Source of the DNA: Calliopsis andreniformis
Taxonomy: Eukaryota > Arthropoda > Insecta > Hymenoptera > Andrenidae
Assembly: GCF_051401765.1 (NCBI RefSeq)
Contig: NW_027480429.1
Location: 13,892,157-13,956,156, forward strand
Length of the DNA stretch: 64,000 nt
Direction of reading: 5' to 3'
A program made the position numbers and the translations under genes. Shown in pieces: positions 24,307 through 37,600 of the stretch. Each line of letters begins with the position of its first letter. Within the stretch, counting starts at the first letter, position 1. The notes under the pieces are model-generated. The model did not search any database. It had not been told where the DNA came from and saw only the letters and a program-made list of their open reading frames with translations.

Positions 24307-27300
24307 AAGTTATGGTCATTTCTACGTTCCGGGCAACCTAGGTTTCACTCTAGGGCGTTGCTCCACCAGATCGAATGGTGATGGCCTTAGAAGTAAACGC
24401 CCGAAGCATAAAACACGATACAAAATACAACAGCTTTTCCATCGTATAAAACGAATAATTGGGACCTGTGTGAAAGTCGAAGTCATTTCTACATTCGGAG
24501 GAACCTAGGTTTCTCTCTAGGGCGTTGCTCCACCAGATCGACTAGCTAGGGACGTGGAATTCAACGCCAGAAGAATAAAACACAATATAAGTACAACCGT
24601 TTTTCCATTGTATAAAATGAATAATTGCAAACATTGTGAAATTAATGGTCATTTCTAGGTTCCGGGCAACCTAGGCGTCACTGTAGGGCGTTGCTCCACC
24701 ACAGCTAATAGCTACGGCCTTAGAAGTCAACGCCAGAAGCATAAAATACAATATCAATACAACAGCTTTTCCATCGTATAAAATGAATAATTGCAAACAG
24801 TGTGAAAGTACTGGTCATTTCTACGTTCCGGGTAACCTACGCTTCACTCTAGGGCGTTGTTCCGCCAGATGGAACAGTTAGGGCCTAAGAAAGCAAAGCC
24901 AGAAGCTTAAAATACAATATAAATATAACAGTTTTTCCATCGTATAGAACGAATAATAGCAACCAGAGTGAAAGTTATGGTCAATTCTACGTTCCGGGCA
25001 ACATAGGCTTCACTCTAGGGCGTTGTTCCACCAGATCGAACAGCTAAGGCCTAAGAAGGCAACGCCAGAAGCATAAAATAGAATATAAATATAACAGTTT
25101 CTCCATCGTATAAAACGCATAATAGCGACCAGTGTGAAAGTTATGGTCATTTCTACGTTCCCGGCAACCTAGGCTTCACCACAGAGCGTTGTTCTACCAG
25201 ATCGAATAGTTAGGGCCTAAGAAGTGAACGCCAGCAGCATAAAATACAACATAAATACAACAGCTTTTCCATCGTATAAAACGAATAATTTCAACCAGTG
25301 TGAATGTTATGGTCATTTCTACATTCCGAGCAACCTAGGCTTCACTCTAGGGTGTTGATCCAACAGATTGAATAGTTAGGGCCTTAGAAGTCAACGCCGG
25401 AAGCATAAAATGCAATAAAAATACAACAGTTTTTCCATCGTATAAAAGGATTAATTGCAACCAGTTCGAAAGTGTGGTCATTTCTACGTTCCGGGCAACC
25501 TAGGCTTCACTCGAGGGCGCTGCTCCACCAGATCGAATAGTTAGGGCCTTAGAAGTCATCGCCAGAAGCTTAAAATAGAATAAAGATGCAACAGCTTTTC
25601 CATCGTATAAAACGAATAATTTCAACCACTGTGAATGTTATGGTCATTTCTACATTCCGAGCAACCTAGGCTTCACTCTAGGGCGTTGACCCAACAGATT
25701 CAATAGCTAGGGCCTTAGAAGTCAACGCCCGAAGCATAAAATACAATATAAATGCAACCGTTTTTCCATCGTATAAAACGAATAATTGCAACCAGTATGA
25801 AAGTTAAGGTCATTTCTACTTTCCGGCAACCTAGGCTTCACCCTAGGGCGTTGCTCCAACAGATCGAATAGTTAGGGCCTCAGAAGCCAACGGCCAAAGC
25901 ATAAAATACAAAATAAATAGAACTGTTTTTCCATCGTATAAAACGAATAATTGCCACCAGTATGAAGGATATGGCCATTTCTACGTTCGGGGCAACCTAG
26001 GCTTCACTCTATGGCGTTCTTCCACCACATCGAATAGCTACGGCCTCAGAACTCAACGCCTGAAGCATAAAATACAATAAAAATACAACAGTCTTTCCAT
26101 CCTATAACAGGAATAATTGCAACCCGTGTGAAAGTGATGGTCATTTGTTCGTTCCAGGTAACCTAGGCTTCACTCTAGGGCGTCGTTCCACCAGATCGAA
26201 TTGTTAGGGCCTAAGAAGTCAACGCCAGAAGCATAAAATACAATATAAGTATAACAGTTTTTCCATCGTATAAAACGAATAATAGCAACCAGTGTGAAAG
26301 TAATGGACATTTCTACTTTCCGGGCAACCTAGGCTTGACCCCAGGGCGTTGCTCCAACAGTTTGAATAGTTAGGGCCTTAGAAGTCAACGGCCGAAGCAT
26401 AAAATACAAAACAAATATAACAGTTTTTCCATCGTATAAAACGAATAATTGCTACCGATGTGAAAGTTATGGTCATTTCTATGTTCCGGGCAACCTAGGC
26501 TCCACTCTAGGGCCTTGCTCCACCAGATCGAATAGTTAGGGCCTTAGATGTCAACGCCAGATGCATAAAATGCAATAAAGGTGCAACTGTTTTCCCGTCG
26601 TATAAAACGAGTAATTGCAAACAGTGTGAATGTAATGGTCATTTCTACGTTCCGGGTAACCTAGGCGCTACTCTAGGGCGTTACTCCACCAGATCGAATA
26701 GTTAGGGCCTGAGAAGTCAACGCCAGAAGCATGAAATACAAAATAAATAGAACAGTTTTTCCATGTATAAAACGAATAATTGCTACCAGTGTGAAAGTTA
26801 TGGTCATTTCTACGTTCCGGGCTACCTAGGCTTCACTCCAGGGCGTTGTTTCACCAGATGGAATAGTTAGGGCCTAAGAAGTCAACGCCAGAAGCATAAA
26901 ATACGATATAAATACTACAGCTTTTCCATCGTATAAAACGAATAATAGCTACCAGTGTGAAAGTTATGGTCATTTCTACGTTCCGGGCAACCTAGGCTTC
27001 ACCCTAGGGCGTTGTTCCACCAGATGGAATAGTGTGGGCCTAAGAAGTCAACGCCAGAAGCATAAAACACAATAAATATACAAGAGTTTTTCCACCGTGT
27101 AACAGGAATAATTGCAACCAGTGTGAATGTGATGGTCATTTCTACGTTCCGGGCAAACTAGGCTTCACTCTAGGGCGTTGTACCACCAGATCGAAAAGTT
27201 AGGGCCTAAGAAGTCAACGCCAGAAGCATAAAATACAATATAAATATAACAGTTTTTCCATCGTATGAAACGAATAATAGCAACCAGTGTGAAAGTTATG

Positions 27301-29114
27301 GTCATGTCTACGTTCCGGGCTACCTAGGCTGCACTCTAGGGCGTTCCTCCACCAGTTCGAATAGTTAGGGCCTTAGAAGTCAACGCCAGAAGCATGAAAT
27401 ACAAGATAAATAGAACAGTTTTTCCATGTATAAAACGAATAATTGCTACCAGTGTGAAAGTTATGGTCATTTCTACTTCCCGGGCAACCTAGGCTTCACT
27501 CTAGGGCGTTGCTCCACCAGATCTAATAGTTAGGGCATTAGAAGTCAACGCCCGAAGCATAAAATGCAAAATAAATAGAACAGTTGTTCCATTGTATAAA
27601 ACGAATAACTGCAACCAGTGTGAAAGTACTGGTCATTTCTACGTTCCGGGTAACCTAGGTTTCACTCTAGGGCGTTGCTCCACCAGATAGAATAGATAGG
27701 GACTTATAATTCAACGCCAGAAGGCTAAAATACTATATAAGTACAACAGTTTTTCCATCGTATAAAATGTATATTTGCAAAAATTGTGAAAGTAATGGTC
27801 ATTTCTACGTTCCGGGCAACCTATGCGACACTCAAGGTCGTTGCTCCCCCAGATCTAATAGCTACGGCCTTAAAAGTCAACGCCAGAAGCATAAAACACA
27901 ATAAATATACAAGAGTTTTTCCACCGTGTAACAGGAATAATTGCAACCAGTGTGAAAGTGATTGTCATTTCTACGTTCCGGGCAACCTAGGCTTCACTCT
28001 AGGGCGTTGTACCACCAGATCGAAAAGTTATGGCCTAAGAAGTCAACGCCAGAAGCATACAATACAATATAAATATAACAGTTTTTCCATCGTATGAAAC
28101 GAATAATAGCAACCAGTGTGAAAGTTATGATCATTTCTACGTTCCGGGCTACCTAGGCTGCACCCTAGGGCGTTCCTCCACCAGTTCGAATAGTTAGGGC
28201 CTTAGAAGTCAACGCCAGAAGCATGAAATACAAAATAAATAGAACAGTTTTTCCATGTATAAAACGAATAATTGCCACCAGTGTGAAAGTTATGGACATT
28301 TCTACGTTCCGGGCAACCTAGGCTTCACCGTAGTGCGTTGTTCCACCAGATGGAAAAGTTAGGGCCTTAGAAGGCGACGCCAGAAGCATAAAATACGATA
28401 TAAATACAACAGTTTTTCCATGTATAAAACGAATAATTGCTACCAGTGTGAAAGTTATGGTCATTTCTACGTTCCGGGCTACCTAGGCTTCACTCCAGGG
28501 CGTTGTTTCACCAGATGGAATAGTTAGGGCCTAAGAAGTCAACGCCAGAAGCATAAAATACGATATAAATACTACAGCTTTTCCATCGTATAAAACGAAT
28601 AATAGCTACCAGTGTGAAAGTTATGGTCATTTCTACGTTCCGGGCAACCTAGGCTTCACCCTAGGGCGTTGTTCCACCAGATGGAATAGTTTGGGCCTAA
28701 GAAGTCAACGCCAGAAGCATAAAACACAATAAATATACAAGAGTTTTTCCACCGTGTAACAGGAATAATTGCAACCAGTGTGAATGTGATGGTCATTTCT
28801 ACGTTCCGGGCAAACTAGGCTTCACTCTAGGGCGTTGTACCACCAGATCGAAAAGTTAGGGCCTAAGAAGTCAACGCCAGAAGCATAAAATACAATATAA
28901 ATATAACAGTTTTTCCATCGTATGAAACGAATAATAGCAACCAGTGTGAAAGTTATGGTCATGTCTACGTTCCGGGCTACCTAGGCTGCACTCTAGGGCG
29001 TTCCTCCACCAGTTCGAATAGTTAGGGCCTTAGAAGTCAACGCCAGAAGCATGAAATACAAGATAAATAGAACAGTTTTTCCATGTATAAAACGAATAAT
29101 TGCTACCAGTGTGA
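24307..29114 (+). repeat. 29-monomer HOR (4808 bp), copy B
   Basis: Direct tandem copy of 19499-24306. It runs directly into a second, complete 10-monomer unit on its right, whereas copy A's second 10-monomer unit is cut short by the start of copy B. This suggests that the 1657-bp duplication existed before the 4808-bp duplication, and that the crossover took place inside the second 1657-bp unit. Confidence 0.9.
26761..28417 (+). repeat. 10-monomer sub-HOR (1657 bp), unit 3
   Basis: Lies 4808 bp after unit 1 and matches it nearly base for base, including the ATAGTGTGGGCC variant near 27033. It is the unit inside the second 29-monomer block. Confidence 0.88.
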
Positions 29115-30074
29115 AAGTTATGGTCATTTCTACTTCCCGGGCAACCTAGGCTTCACTCTAGGGCGTTGCTCCACCAGATCTAATAGTTAGGGCATTAGAA
29201 GTCAACGCCCGAAGCATAAAATGCAAAATAAATAGAACAGTTGTTCCATTGTATAAAACGAATAACTGCAACCAGTGTGAAAGTACTGGTCATTTCTACG
29301 TTCCGGGTAACCTAGGTTTCACTCTAGGGCGTTGCTCCACCAGATAGAATAGATAGGGACTTATAATTCAACGCCAGAAGGCTAAAATACTATATAAGTA
29401 CAACAGTTTTTCCATCGTATAAAATGTATATTTGCAAAAATTGTGAAAGTAATGGTCATTTCTACGTTCCGGGCAACCTATGCGACACTCAAGGTCGTTG
29501 CTCCCCCAGATCTAATAGCTACGGCCTTAAAAGTCAACGCCAGAAGCATAAAACACAATAAATATACAAGAGTTTTTCCACCGTGTAACAGGAATAATTG
29601 CAACCAGTGTGAAAGTGATTGTCATTTCTACGTTCCGGGCAACCTAGGCTTCACTCTAGGGCGTTGTACCACCAGATCGAAAAGTTATGGCCTAAGAAGT
29701 CAACGCCAGAAGCATACAATACAATATAAATATAACAGTTTTTCCATCGTATGAAACGAATAATAGCAACCAGTGTGAAAGTTATGATCATTTCTACGTT
29801 CCGGGCTACCTAGGCTGCACCCTAGGGCGTTCCTCCACCAGTTCGAATAGTTAGGGCCTTAGAAGTCAACGCCAGAAGCATGAAATACAAAATAAATAGA
29901 ACAGTTTTTCCATGTATAAAACGAATAATTGCCACCAGTGTGAAAGTTATGGACATTTCTACGTTCCGGGCAACCTAGGCTTCACCGTAGTGCGTTGTTC
30001 CACCAGATGGAAAAGTTAGGGCCTTAGAAGGCGACGCCAGAAGCATAAAATACGATATAAATACAACAGCTTTT
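28418..30074 (+). repeat. 10-monomer sub-HOR (1657 bp), unit 4
   Basis: Tandem copy of 26761-28417 and the only complete second unit in the window. Near 30061-30078 the sequence leaves the family, with ACAGCTTTTCCATCG in place of ACAGTTTTTCCATG. It shares ATAGTTTGGGCC (near 28687) with partial unit 2, which identifies it as the full-length form of that unit. Confidence 0.88.
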
Positions 30075-31554
30075 CCATCGTATAAAACGAATAATGGTAG
30101 CCAGTGTGAAAGCTATGGTCATTTCTACGTTCCGCGCAACCTAGGCTTCACTCTAGGACGTTGCTCCACCAGATCGAATAGTTAGGGCCTAAGAAGTCAA
30201 CGCCAGAAGCATAAAATACAATAAAGATGCATCAGTTTTTCCATCGCATAACAGGAATAATTGCAACCAGTGTGAAGGTAATGGTCATTTCTACGTTCCG
30301 GGCAACCTAGGCTTCACTCTAGGGCGTTCCTCCACCAGTTCGAATAGCTACGGCCTCAGAACTCAACGCCTGAAGCATAAAATACAATAAAAATACAACA
30401 GTCTTTCCATCCTATAACAGGAATAATTGCAACACGTGTGAAAGTGATGGTCATTTGTTCGTTCCAGGTAACCTAGGCTTCACTCTAGGGCGTCGTTCCA
30501 CCAGATCGAATTGTTAGGGCCTAAGAAGTCAACGCCAGAAGCATAAGATACAATATAAATATAACAGTTTTTCCATCGTATAGAACGAATAATAGCAACC
30601 AGTGTGAAAGTTATGGTCATTTCTACGTTCCGGGCAACCTAGGCTTCACTCTAGGGCGTTGTTCCACCAGATCGAACAGCTAGGGCCTAAGAAGGCAACG
30701 CCAGAAGCATAAAATACAATATAAATATAACAGTTTCTCCATCGTATCAAACGAATAATAGCGACCAGTGTGAAAGTTATGGTCATTTCTACGTTCCCGG
30801 CTACCTGGGCTTCACCCCAGGGCGTTGTTCCACCAGATCGAATAGTTAGGGCCTAAGAAGTGAACGCCAGAAGCATAAAATACAATATAAATACAACAGT
30901 TTTTCCATCATATAAAACGAATAATTGCAACCAGTATGAAAGCTATGGTCATTTCTACTTTACGGGCAACCTAGGCTACACCCTAGGGCGTTGTTCCTAC
31001 AGATTGAATAGTTAGGGCCTTAGAAGTCATTGCCCGAAGCATAAAATGCAATAAAAAAACAACAGTTTTTCCATCATATAACAGGAATATTTGCAACCAG
31101 TTTGAAAGTGATGGTACTTTCTACGTTCCGGGCAAGTTAGGCTTCACTCTAGGGCGTTGCTCCACCAGATCGAATAGTTAGTGCCTTAGAAGTCAACGCC
31201 AGAAGCATAAGATACAAAATAAATAGAAGAGCTTTTCCATCGTGTAAAACGAATAATTGCAACCGGCGTGAAAGTTATGGTCATTTCTACGTTCCGGTCA
31301 ACCTAGGCTTCACTGTAGGGTGTTGCTCCACCAGATCGAATAGCTAGGGACTTAGAATTAAACGCCAGAAGCATAAAATACAATAAAAGTACAACAGTTT
31401 TTCCATCGTATAACAGGAGTAATTGCAGCCAGTGTGAATGTAATGGTATGTCCTACTTTCCGGGCAACCTAGGCTTCACTCTAGGGCGTACTTCCACCAG
31501 ATCGAATAGTTAGGGCCTAAGAAGTCAACGCCAGAAGCATAAAATACAATGTAA
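30075..31554 (+). repeat. Mixed monomers with patches of the 29-monomer block
   Basis: About nine monomers. A patch at about 30340-30530 matches 26030-26220 (CGGCCTCAGAACTCAACGCC at 30351 and 26041, offset 4310), and 30560-30850 resembles 24930-25210. The rest is unassigned family monomers. No gene is visible. Confidence 0.7.
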
Positions 31555-32240
31555 GTATAACTGTTTTTCCATCGTATAAAACGAATAATAGCAACCAGTG
31601 TGAAAGTAATGGACATTTCTACTTTCCGGGCAACCTAGGCTTGACCCCAGGGCGTTGCTCCAACAGTTTGAATAGTTAGGGCCTTAGAAGTCAACGGCCG
31701 AAGCATAAAATACAAAACAAATATAACAGTTTTTCCATCGTATAAAACGAATAATTGCTACCGATGTGAAAGTTATGGTCATTTCTATGTTCCGGGCAAC
31801 CTAGGCTCCACTCTAGGGCCTTGCTCCACCAGATCGAATAGTTAGGGCCTTAGATGTCAACGCCAGATGCATAAAATACAATAAAGGTGCAACTGTTTTC
31901 CCGTCGTATAAAACGAGTAATTGCAAACAGTGTGAATGTAATGGTCATTTCTACGTTCCGGGTAACCTAGGCGCTACTCTAGGGCGTTACTCCACCAGAT
32001 CGAATAGTTAGGGCCTGAGAAGTCAACGCCAGAAGCATGAAATACAAAATAAATAGAACAGTTTTTCCATGTATAAAACGAATAATTGCTACCAGTGTGA
32101 AAGTTATGGTCATTTCTACGTTCCGGGCTACCTAGGCTTCACTCCAGGGCGTTGTTTCACCAGATGGAATAGTTAGGGCCTAAGAAGTCAACGCCAGAAG
32201 CATAAAATACGATATAAATACTACAGCTTTTCCATCGTAT
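31555..32240 (+). repeat. Partial third copy of the 29-monomer block
   Basis: GGCTTGACCCC at 31638 corresponds to 26332 and 21524; the offset from copy B is 5306 bp (32 monomers less 6 bases). About four monomers match in order. Near 32238 the sequence switches to a GTATGTAATG-type monomer, giving a chimeric unit. Confidence 0.82.
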
Positions 32241-35200
32241 GTAATGTATATTTGCAATCAGTGTGGAAGTAATGGTTATTTCTACGTTCCGGGCAACCTA
32301 GGCTTCACACTAGGGTGCTGCTCCACCAGATGGAATAGCTAGGGTGTTAGAATTCAATGCCAGAAGCATAAAATGCAATATAAATATAACAGCTTTTCCA
32401 TCGTATAAAACGAATAACTGCAACCAGTGGGAAAGTGCTGGTCATTTCTACGTTCCGGGCAACCTTGGCTTCACTCTAGGGCGTTGCTCCACCAGATCGA
32501 ATAGCTAGGGACTTAGAAATCAACGCCAAGAGTATAAAATACAATATAAGTACAACAGTTTTTCCATCGGAGAAAATGAATAATTGCAGACATTGTGAAA
32601 GTAACGGTCATATCTACGTTCCGGTCAACCTAGGCGTCACTCTAGGGCGTTGCTCCACCACATCTAATAGCTACGGCCTTAGAAGTCAACGCCAGAGGAA
32701 TAAAATACAATATAAGTACAACAGCTTTTCCATCGTACAAAATGAATAATAGCACACAGTGTGAAAGTTATTGTCATTTCTACGTTCCGGTCAACCTAGG
32801 CTTCACTCTAGGACGTTGCTCCACAAGATGGAATTGCTAGGGACTTAGAATTCAATGCCAGAAGCATAAAATGCAATATAAATATAACAGCTTTTCCATC
32901 GTATAAAACGAATAATAGCAACCAGTGTGAAAGTTATGGTCATTTCTACGTTCCGGTCAACCTAGGCTTCACTCTAGGACGTTGCTCCACCAGATCGAAT
33001 AGTTAGGGCCTATGAAGTCAAAGCCAGAAGCATAAAAGGCAATAAAGGTGCAACAGTTTTTCCATCGTGTAACAGGAATAATTGCAACCAGTGTGAAAGT
33101 TATGGTCATTTCTACATCCCGGGCAACCTAGGCTTCACTCTAGGGCGTTGCTCCACCAGATCGAATAGTTAGGGCCTTAGAAGTCAGCGCCCGAAGCATA
33201 AAATGCAAAATAAATAGAACAGGTTTTCATTGTATAAAACGAATAACTGCAACCAGTGTGAAAGTAATGGTCATTTCTACGTTCCGGGTAACCTAGGCGT
33301 CACTCTAGGGCGTTACTCCACCAGATGGAATAGTTAGGGCCTTAGAAGTCAACGCCAGAAGCATGAAATACAAAATAAATAGAACAGTTTTTCCATGTAT
33401 AAAACGAATAATTGCTACCAGTGTGAAAGTTATGGTCATTTCTACGTTCCGGGCAACCTAGGCTTCACTCCAGGGCGTAGTTCCACCAGATGGAATAGTT
33501 AGGGCCTAAGAAGTCAACGCCACAAGTATAAAATACGATATAAATACTACAGCTTTTCCATCGTATAAAACGAATAATTGCTACCAGTGTGAAAGTTATG
33601 GTCATTTCTACGTTCCGGGCAACCAAGGCTTCACCCTAGGGCGTTGTTCCACCAGATGGAATAGTTTGGGCCTAAGAAGTCAACGCCAGAAGCATAAAAC
33701 ACAATAAATATACAAGAGTTTTTCCACCGTGTAACAGGAATAATTGCAACCAGTGTGAAAGTGATGGTCATTTCTACGTTCCGGGCAACCTAGGCTTCAC
33801 TCTAGGGCGGTGCTCCGCCAGATCAAATAGTTAGGGCCTAAGAAGTCAACGCCAGTAGCATCAATTGCAATATAAGTACAACAGCTTTTCCATCGTATAT
33901 AATGTATATTTGCAAACAGTGTGGAAGTAATGGTCACTTCTACGTTCCGGGCAACCTAGGCGTCACTCTAGGGCGTTGCTCCACCACATCTAATAGCTAC
34001 GGCCTTAGAAGTCAACGCCAGAGGAATAAAATACAATATAAGTACAACAGCTTTTCCATCGTACAAAATGAATAATGGCAAACAGTGTGAAAGTTATTGT
34101 CATTTCTACGTTCCGGGCAACCTAGACTTCACTCTAGGTCGTTGCTCCACCAGATCAAATAGCTAGCGACTTAGAATTAAACGCCAGAAGCATAGAATAC
34201 AATAAAAATACAACAGTTTTTCCATCGTATAACAGGAATAATTGCAACCAGTGTGAATGTAATGGTCATTTCTACGTTCCGGGCAACCTAGGTTTCACTC
34301 TAGGGCGTTGCTCCACCAGGTCGAATAGTTAGGGCCTAAGGAGTCAACGCCAGAAGCATAAAATACGATATAAATACAACAGCTTTTACATCGTATAAAA
34401 CGAATAATTGCAACCAGTGTGGAAGTTATTGACATTTTTACGTTCCGGGCAACCTAAGCTTCACTCTAGGGCGTTGCTCCACCAGGTCGAATAGTTAGGG
34501 CCTAAGAAGTCAACGCCAGAAGCATAAAATACGATATAAATACAACAGCTTTTACATCGTATAAAACGAATAATTGCTACCAGTGTGAAAGTTATGGTCA
34601 TTGCTACGTTCCGCGCAACCTAGGCTTCACCCTAGGTCGCTGTTCCACCAGATCGAACAGTTAGGGCCTAAGAAGTGAACGCCAGAAAAATAAAATGCAA
34701 TAAAAATACGACAGTTTTTCCATCGTATAGCAGGAATAATTTGCAACCAGTGTGATAGTAGTGGTCATTTCTACGTTCCGGGCAAACCAGGTTTCACTCC
34801 AGGGCGTTGCTCCACCAGATCGAATAGTTACGGCCTAAGAAGTCAACGCCAGAAGCATAAAATAGGATAAAGACGCAACAGTTTTTCCATCGTATAAAAC
34901 GAATGATTGCAATCAGTGTGAAAGTTATGGTCATTTCTACATTCCGAGCAACCTAGGCTTCACTCTAGGGCGTTGCTCCACCAGATCGAATAGTTAGGTC
35001 CTTAGAAGTCAACGCCAGAAGCATAAAATACGATATAAATACAACAGCTGTTCCATCGTATAAAAGGAATAATTGCACACAGTGTGAAAGTAATGGTCAT
35101 TTCTACGTTCCGGGCATTCTAGTCTTCACTCTACAGCGTTGTTCCACCAGATCGAATAGTTAGGGCCTAAGAAGTCAACACCAGAAGAATAAAATACAAT

Positions 35201-35940
35201 AAAAATACAACAGTCTTTCCATCCTATAACAGGAATAATTGCAACCCGTGTGAAAGTGATGGTCATTTCTACGTTCCAGGCAACCTAGGCTTCAATCTAG
35301 GGCGTTGCTCCACCAGATAGAAAAGCTAGGGACTTAGAATTCAACGCCAGAAGAATAAAATACAATATAAGTACAACAGTTTTTCCATTGTATAAAGTGA
35401 ATAATTGCAAACATTGTGAAAGTAATGGTCATTTCTACGTTCCGTGCAACCTAGACGTCACTCTAGGGCGTTGCTCCACCACCGCTAATAGCAACGGCCT
35501 TAGAAGTCAACGCCAGAAGCATAAAATACAATAAAAGAGCAACAGTTTTTCCAACGTATAGCATGACTAATTGCAAACAGTGCGAAAGTAATGATCATTT
35601 CGACGTTTCGGGCATCCTAGGCTTAACTCTGAGGCGTTCCTCCACCAGATCGAAGAGTTAGGGCCTTAGAAGTCAACGCCATAAGCATAAACTACAAAAT
35701 AAATACAAAAATCTTTCCATCGTATAAAACGTATAATTGCCACCAGTGTGAAAGTTATGGTCATTTCTACGTTCCGGGCAACCCAGGCTTCACCCTAGGG
35801 CGTTGTTCCACCAGATGGAATAGTTAGGGCCTTAGGAGTCAACGCCAGAAGCATAAAATACGATATAAATACAACAGCTTTTCCATCGTATAAAACGAAT
35901 AATGGTAACCAGTGTGAAAGTTATGGTCATTTCTACGTTC
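32241..35940 (+). repeat. Mixed monomers, source types of the 5-monomer unit
   Basis: About 22 monomers in phase. Several types later found together in the 830-bp unit occur here singly: CCACATCTAATAGCTACGG near 32660 and 33985, and TAGCTAGCGACTTAG near 34159. A divergent TTAACTCTGAGGC monomer occurs near 35612, far from the others of its class. No gene is visible. Confidence 0.7.
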
Positions 35941-36770
35941 CAGTCAACTTTGGCTTCACTCTAGGACGTTGCTCCACCAGATCGAATAGTTAGGGCCTAT
36001 GAACTCAACGCCAGAAGCACAAAATACAATAAAGGTGCAGCAGTTTTTCCATCGTATAACAGGAATAACTGCAACCAGTGTGAATGTACGGGTCATTTCT
36101 ACGTACCGGATAACCTAGGTTTCACTCTAGGGCGTTGCTCTACCAGATCGAATAGCTATGGACTTAGAATTCAACGCCAGAAGGATAAAATACAATATAA
36201 GTACAACAGTTATTCCATCGTATAAAATGAATAGTTGCAAACATTGTAAAAGTAATGGTCATTTCTGCGTTCCGGGCAACCTAGGCGTCACTCTAGGGCG
36301 CTGCTCCACCAGATTGAATAGTTAGGGACTTAGAAATCAACGCCAAGAGGATAAAATACAATATAAGTACAACAGTTTTTCCATCGTATAAAATGAATAA
36401 TTGCAGACATTGTGAAAGTAATGGTCATTTCTACGTTCCGGTCAACCTAGGCGTCACTCTAGGGCGTTGCTCCACCACATCTAATAGCTACGGCCTTAGA
36501 AGTCAACGCCAGAGGAATAAAATACAATATAAGTACAACAGCTTTTCCATCGTACAAAATGAATAATAGCAAACAGTGTGAAAGTTATTGTCATTTCTAC
36601 GTTCCGGGCAACCTAGACTTCACTCTAGGTCGTTGCTCCACCAGATCAAATAGCTAGCGACTTAGAATTAAACGCCAGAAGCATAGAATACAATAAAAAT
36701 ACAACAGTTTTTCCATCGTATAACAGGAATAATTGCAACCAGTGTGAATGTAATGGTCATTTCTACGTTC
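35941..36770 (+). repeat. Five-monomer HOR (830 bp), unit 1
   Basis: Begins with CAGTCAACTTTGGC at 35941, which recurs at 36771, exactly 830 bp or 5 x 166 later. Rare words such as AAAGGTGCAGCAG, GTACGGGTCATTTC and TAGCTAGCGACTTAG occur in the same order in both units. I saw no difference between the units by eye. Confidence 0.9.
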
Positions 36771-37600
36771 CAGTCAACTTTGGCTTCACTCTAGGACGTT
36801 GCTCCACCAGATCGAATAGTTAGGGCCTATGAACTCAACGCCAGAAGCACAAAATACAATAAAGGTGCAGCAGTTTTTCCATCGTATAACAGGAATAACT
36901 GCAACCAGTGTGAATGTACGGGTCATTTCTACGTACCGGATAACCTAGGTTTCACTCTAGGGCGTTGCTCTACCAGATCGAATAGCTATGGACTTAGAAT
37001 TCAACGCCAGAAGGATAAAATACAATATAAGTACAACAGTTATTCCATCGTATAAAATGAATAGTTGCAAACATTGTAAAAGTAATGGTCATTTCTGCGT
37101 TCCGGGCAACCTAGGCGTCACTCTAGGGCGCTGCTCCACCAGATTGAATAGTTAGGGACTTAGAAATCAACGCCAAGAGGATAAAATACAATATAAGTAC
37201 AACAGTTTTTCCATCGTATAAAATGAATAATTGCAGACATTGTGAAAGTAATGGTCATTTCTACGTTCCGGTCAACCTAGGCGTCACTCTAGGGCGTTGC
37301 TCCACCACATCTAATAGCTACGGCCTTAGAAGTCAACGCCAGAGGAATAAAATACAATATAAGTACAACAGCTTTTCCATCGTACAAAATGAATAATAGC
37401 AAACAGTGTGAAAGTTATTGTCATTTCTACGTTCCGGGCAACCTAGACTTCACTCTAGGTCGTTGCTCCACCAGATCAAATAGCTAGCGACTTAGAATTA
37501 AACGCCAGAAGCATAGAATACAATAAAAATACAACAGTTTTTCCATCGTATAACAGGAATAATTGCAACCAGTGTGAATGTAATGGTCATTTCTACGTTC
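36771..37600 (+). repeat. Five-monomer HOR (830 bp), unit 2
   Basis: Tandem copy of 35941-36770. The unit ends inside the shared word TTCTACGTTCC, after which GGGCAACCTAGGTTTCAC replaces the CAGTCAACTTTGG form. That locates the exchange point to the preceding 25 bases or so. Confidence 0.9.

Noticed and set aside
30075..35940. Possible transposon or unique DNA in the mixed segment
   Set aside because: The 166-bp phase and monomer motifs continue throughout. I found no terminal repeats, target-site duplications, poly-A tail or coding remnants.
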